Shown one piece after another: positions 34,030-36,322 of a stretch of 36,322 bases of DNA. The stretch is taken from NCBI RefSeq assembly GCF_936928535.1, contig NZ_CAKZHY010000007.1, positions 1 through 36,322 of the forward strand, in the 5' to 3' direction. Below the pieces are notes generated by a model that was given only the letters and a program-made list of their open reading frames with translations, did no database searches and had not been told where the DNA came from. Position 1 is the stretch's first letter; each line of letters begins with the position of its first letter. The translations under genes and the position numbers were made by a program. Source of the DNA: an uncultured Bradyrhizobium sp. (GTDB lineage Bacteria; Pseudomonadota; Alphaproteobacteria; Rhizobiales; Xanthobacteraceae).

Positions 34030-35205
34030 CTAGCCTTCCACCTCGAACCTCAGCCCGGCATGGTCGACGAGTCGCCTGATCAGCTTGTGCTGCATCGCTG
34101 CACCCGGCGTCCAGAGGCCGGCCGGGACGTCAGGCGCATCGCGCAGCAGGCAGATCGCGCATTCCGAGATCATCCTGGCGGTTGACGCGTAGCCGGGATC
34201 GAGATCGCCTTTGACTGCTGCGCGAACCTGACGGCCGTCGGGCGCGATCGCGACATAGAGCAGGTCGTAATGACCGGCGTCGCGCTCTTCTTTCGATGGT
34301 CCCTCGCCGGGCTTCAGCGCCTTGGGGCCGGTCTTTTCGCTATTGGCGGCCATGACGAGCTTCGCATTGGCCTGGCCTTCGTCGCCCGGACCCGTCAGCA
34401 CCATCTCGTCGTAGACGAAATCCCGGCCATAGGGGAATCCCATCAGCATGTTGGAACGATGGACGTTGCGTGTGTTCAGCGTCGCCATCGCGAACGGGGC
34501 GGACCAGGATTGCAGATCCTCCTCGAAAACAGGCTTGTTGCCGCGCGGTTGCTTGGGCCCTTCAAATCCAGGCGTGAAGGCGAAAGGGTCCTTGAGGATC
34601 GAGACCAGGCTGAGATCTTGCGCGACGGCTTCGAAGGTGACCCTTGCGCTTGCGGAGGTGCCCCCGGAGAACTTCCAGCTGAGGTCGCGGACGCGCCCTT
34701 TGACGCGCGACGCCGGCGCTCCGAACACGCGCCTTGCTTCCTCCTGCACGAAGAACGCACCGAGCTCGAATGGCATGGAATCGAAGCCGCAGGAGAACAT
34801 GATACGCGCGCCGCTCGCTTTGGCCGCCGCCTCATGCTTGTCGATCATCTGCTTCAGCCAGATCGGCTCGCCGCAGAGATCGAAATAATCGGTGCCAGCG
34901 GCGACGCAGGCCGCCAGCAGATCGGACCCATAAAGCTGATAGGGGCCGACAGTGGTCACGACCAGCTTCGCCTGATCGACCATGGCCCGCAACGACGCCG
35001 GATCGGCGGCGTCGGCGACGATCAGCGGCGTGTCCGCGGGCGCGCCGATCGCATCGCGAACGGAGGCAAGCTTGCCTCTGCTGCGTCCGGCCATCGCCCA
35101 GGTCGGCGCACCGGCGCCGACGTAATGCGCGGCGAGATACTCAGCTACGAGCTGACCGGTGTACCCGGTCGCGCCGTAGACGACGATGTCGAACTTCGCA
35201 GACAC
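34030..35205 (-). CDS. Saccharopine dehydrogenase NADP-binding family oxidoreductase, copy 1
   Basis: Protein of 391 residues related to the mycobacterial trans-acting enoyl reductase and human SCCPDH; true saccharopine activity is not expected. The Rossmann motif is FDIVVYGATGYTGQLVAEYL, followed by GAPTWAMAGRSRGKL and VGPYQLYG-SDLLAACVAAG with TDYFDLCGEP, the family core. The start is GTG 35205 (MSAKFD). It is 12 bp downstream of a very similar gene on the same strand, so the pair is a tandem duplication, probably one operon. The substrate is unknown. Confidence 0.88.
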   Translation of the reverse strand: MSAKFDIVVYGATGYTGQLVAEYLAAHYVGAGAPTWAMAGRSRGKLASVRDAIGAPADTPLIVADAADPASLRAMVDQAKLVVTTVGPYQLYGSDLLAACVAAGTDYFDLCGEPIWLKQMIDKHEAAAKASGARIMFSCGFDSMPFELGAFFVQEEARRVFGAPASRVKGRVRDLSWKFSGGTSASARVTFEAVAQDLSLVSILKDPFAFTPGFEGPKQPRGNKPVFEEDLQSWSAPFAMATLNTRNVHRSNMLMGFPYGRDFVYDEMVLTGPGDEGQANAKLVMAANSEKTGPKALKPGEGPSKEERDAGHYDLLYVAIAPDGRQVRAAVKGDLDPGYASTARMISECAICLLRDAPDVPAGLWTPGAAMQHKLIRRLVDHAGLRFEVEG

Positions 35206-35217
35206 GGATCGTAGACC

Positions 35218-36322
35218 TTAAGCCTCCACCTCGAACGTCAGCCCGGCATTGTCCCGCAGCCGCTTGATCAGCTTGTGTTGCATCGCCGCGCCCGGCGTCC
35301 AGAACCCGGCCGCTACATCGCTGGCGTCACGCAGCATGCAGATCGCGCATTCGGAGATCATCTTCGAGGTCGAGCCATAGCCGGGATCGCGGTCGCCGGT
35401 CACACCGGCGCGAACCATGCGGCCGTCGGGCGCGATCGCGACATAGAGCAGATTGAACAGCCCGTTCTCGCGCTCCTCCTTCGAAGGTCCCTCGCCCGGC
35501 TTCGGCGCGCTCGGGCCGGTCTTCTCGGCGTTTGCGGCCATCACGCGCTTGGCGTTGGCCTCGCCCTTCTCGCCAGGACCGGTGAGGACCATCTCGTCGT
35601 AGACGAAGTCCTGGCCGTAGGGAAAGCCCATCAGCATGTTGGAGCGATGGACGTTGCGGGTGTTGATCAGCGCCATCATGAACGGCGCGGCCCAGGAATT
35701 CAGATCCTCCTCGATCAGCGGCTTGTTACCCCTCGGCTGCTTCGGACCGGCGAAGCCAGGGGTCAGCGCGAAAGCATCGTTCAGGATCGCAACGAGGCTC
35801 ATGTCTTTGGCAACCGCATCGAACGTCGCCTTGGCACTCGCCGCCGTGCCGCCCGAGAGCGTGCCGCGCATGTCGCGCACGCGACCTTTCACGCGCGAGG
35901 CCGGAGCGCCGAATACGCGTTTGGCCTCTTCCTGCACGAAGAACGTGCCAAGCTCGAACGGCACGGAATCGAAGCCGCAGGAGAACACGATGCGCGCGCC
36001 GCTGTCCTTGGCAGCCGCCTCGTATTTGTCGATCATCTGCCGCATCCAGATCGGCTCGCCGCAGAGATCGAAATAATCGGTGCCGGTGGCGACGCAGGCA
36101 GCCAGCAGTTGCTCGCCGTAAAGCTGGTAAGGACCGACCGTCGTGATGACGGACATCGTCTGCTCCGCCATCGCTTTCAGCGAGGCCGCATCGGACGCAT
36201 CCGCCACGATCAGCGGCGTATCCGCGGGTGCGCCGATCGCGTCGCGCACGGATTTCAGCTTGTCGAGGCTGCGTCCGGCCATCGCCCAGGTCGGCGCACC
36301 GGCGCCGACGTAATGCGCGGCG
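35218..36322 (-). CDS. Saccharopine dehydrogenase NADP-binding family oxidoreductase, copy 2 (N-terminus cut by window edge)
   Basis: Same family as copy 1 and similar along the full visible length (for example FSCGFDS-PFELG, NTRNVHRSNMLMGFPYG and DFVYDEMVLTGPG in both). The reading frame is open to the window end: residues AAHYVGAGAPTWAMAGRS precede the internal Met at 36282, so that Met is not the start. About 25 N-terminal residues, with the GxxGxTG motif, should lie outside. The last 54 bases of the window are identical to 35081-35134 of copy 1, though the genes differ at many sites elsewhere. Confidence 0.88.
   Translation of the reverse strand, partial: AAHYVGAGAPTWAMAGRSLDKLKSVRDAIGAPADTPLIVADASDAASLKAMAEQTMSVITTVGPYQLYGEQLLAACVATGTDYFDLCGEPIWMRQMIDKYEAAAKDSGARIVFSCGFDSVPFELGTFFVQEEAKRVFGAPASRVKGRVRDMRGTLSGGTAASAKATFDAVAKDMSLVAILNDAFALTPGFAGPKQPRGNKPLIEEDLNSWAAPFMMALINTRNVHRSNMLMGFPYGQDFVYDEMVLTGPGEKGEANAKRVMAANAEKTGPSAPKPGEGPSKEERENGLFNLLYVAIAPDGRMVRAGVTGDRDPGYGSTSKMISECAICMLRDASDVAAGFWTPGAAMQHKLIKRLRDNAGLTFEVEA

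Overview
The window looks like chromosomal DNA of a Bradyrhizobium-type alphaproteobacterium (Rhizobiales). This rests on the high-GC codon use, the tig-clpP-clpX and glnB-glnA arrangements, the sequence character of the housekeeping proteins, and several intergenic palindromic repeats of the kind scattered through Bradyrhizobium genomes. The genus is inferred from gene content and not proved. I see no prophage, insertion sequence, CRISPR array or rRNA.

Left part (1-8.9 kb): a protein quality-control block on the minus strand (tig, clpP, start of clpX) with a tRNA-Leu(UAG) upstream; a copper-ligand-less multicopper-oxidase-like protein; a GNAT acetyltransferase translationally coupled to nnrD (NAD(P)HX repair); and the nitrogen-control pair glnB-glnA with a sigma-54-type promoter and a strong terminator.

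Middle part (8.9-22.9 kb): mostly single genes. They include a small alpha/beta hydrolase flanked by 92-bp direct repeats, a class I amidotransferase-like hydrolase, an AI-2E-type permease, an ABM-domain protein, a tail-anchored small protein, a membrane diguanylate cyclase with an inhibitory site, the rplM-rpsI operon, a hotdog thioesterase divergent from an ECHDC3-like protein overlapping a CoA-binding protein, a MetY-type sulfhydrylase, a methyltransferase, a small secreted protein, ctaA (heme A synthase) and a DUF2842 membrane protein.

Right part (22.9-36.3 kb): an exopolysaccharide cluster made of a NodB-fold protein without its metal ligands, a BioF2/FemAB-like GNAT protein, a Wzz/ExoP-type copolymerase whose kinase domain lacks a Walker A lysine, a GT4 glycosyltransferase, an initiating sugar-phosphate transferase and a Wzy/WaaL-type membrane protein. 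Together these could start, extend, polymerise and export a surface polysaccharide, with the two degenerate enzymes perhaps in structural or regulatory roles. Next come a MarR regulator divergent from a FAD monooxygenase with clear operator-like repeats between them, and a tandem pair of saccharopine-dehydrogenase-like oxidoreductases, the second running off the window end.

No single cluster is obviously a wholly new system. The best leads are the EPS locus with two apparent pseudoenzymes and the ECHDC3-like/CoA-binding gene pair.
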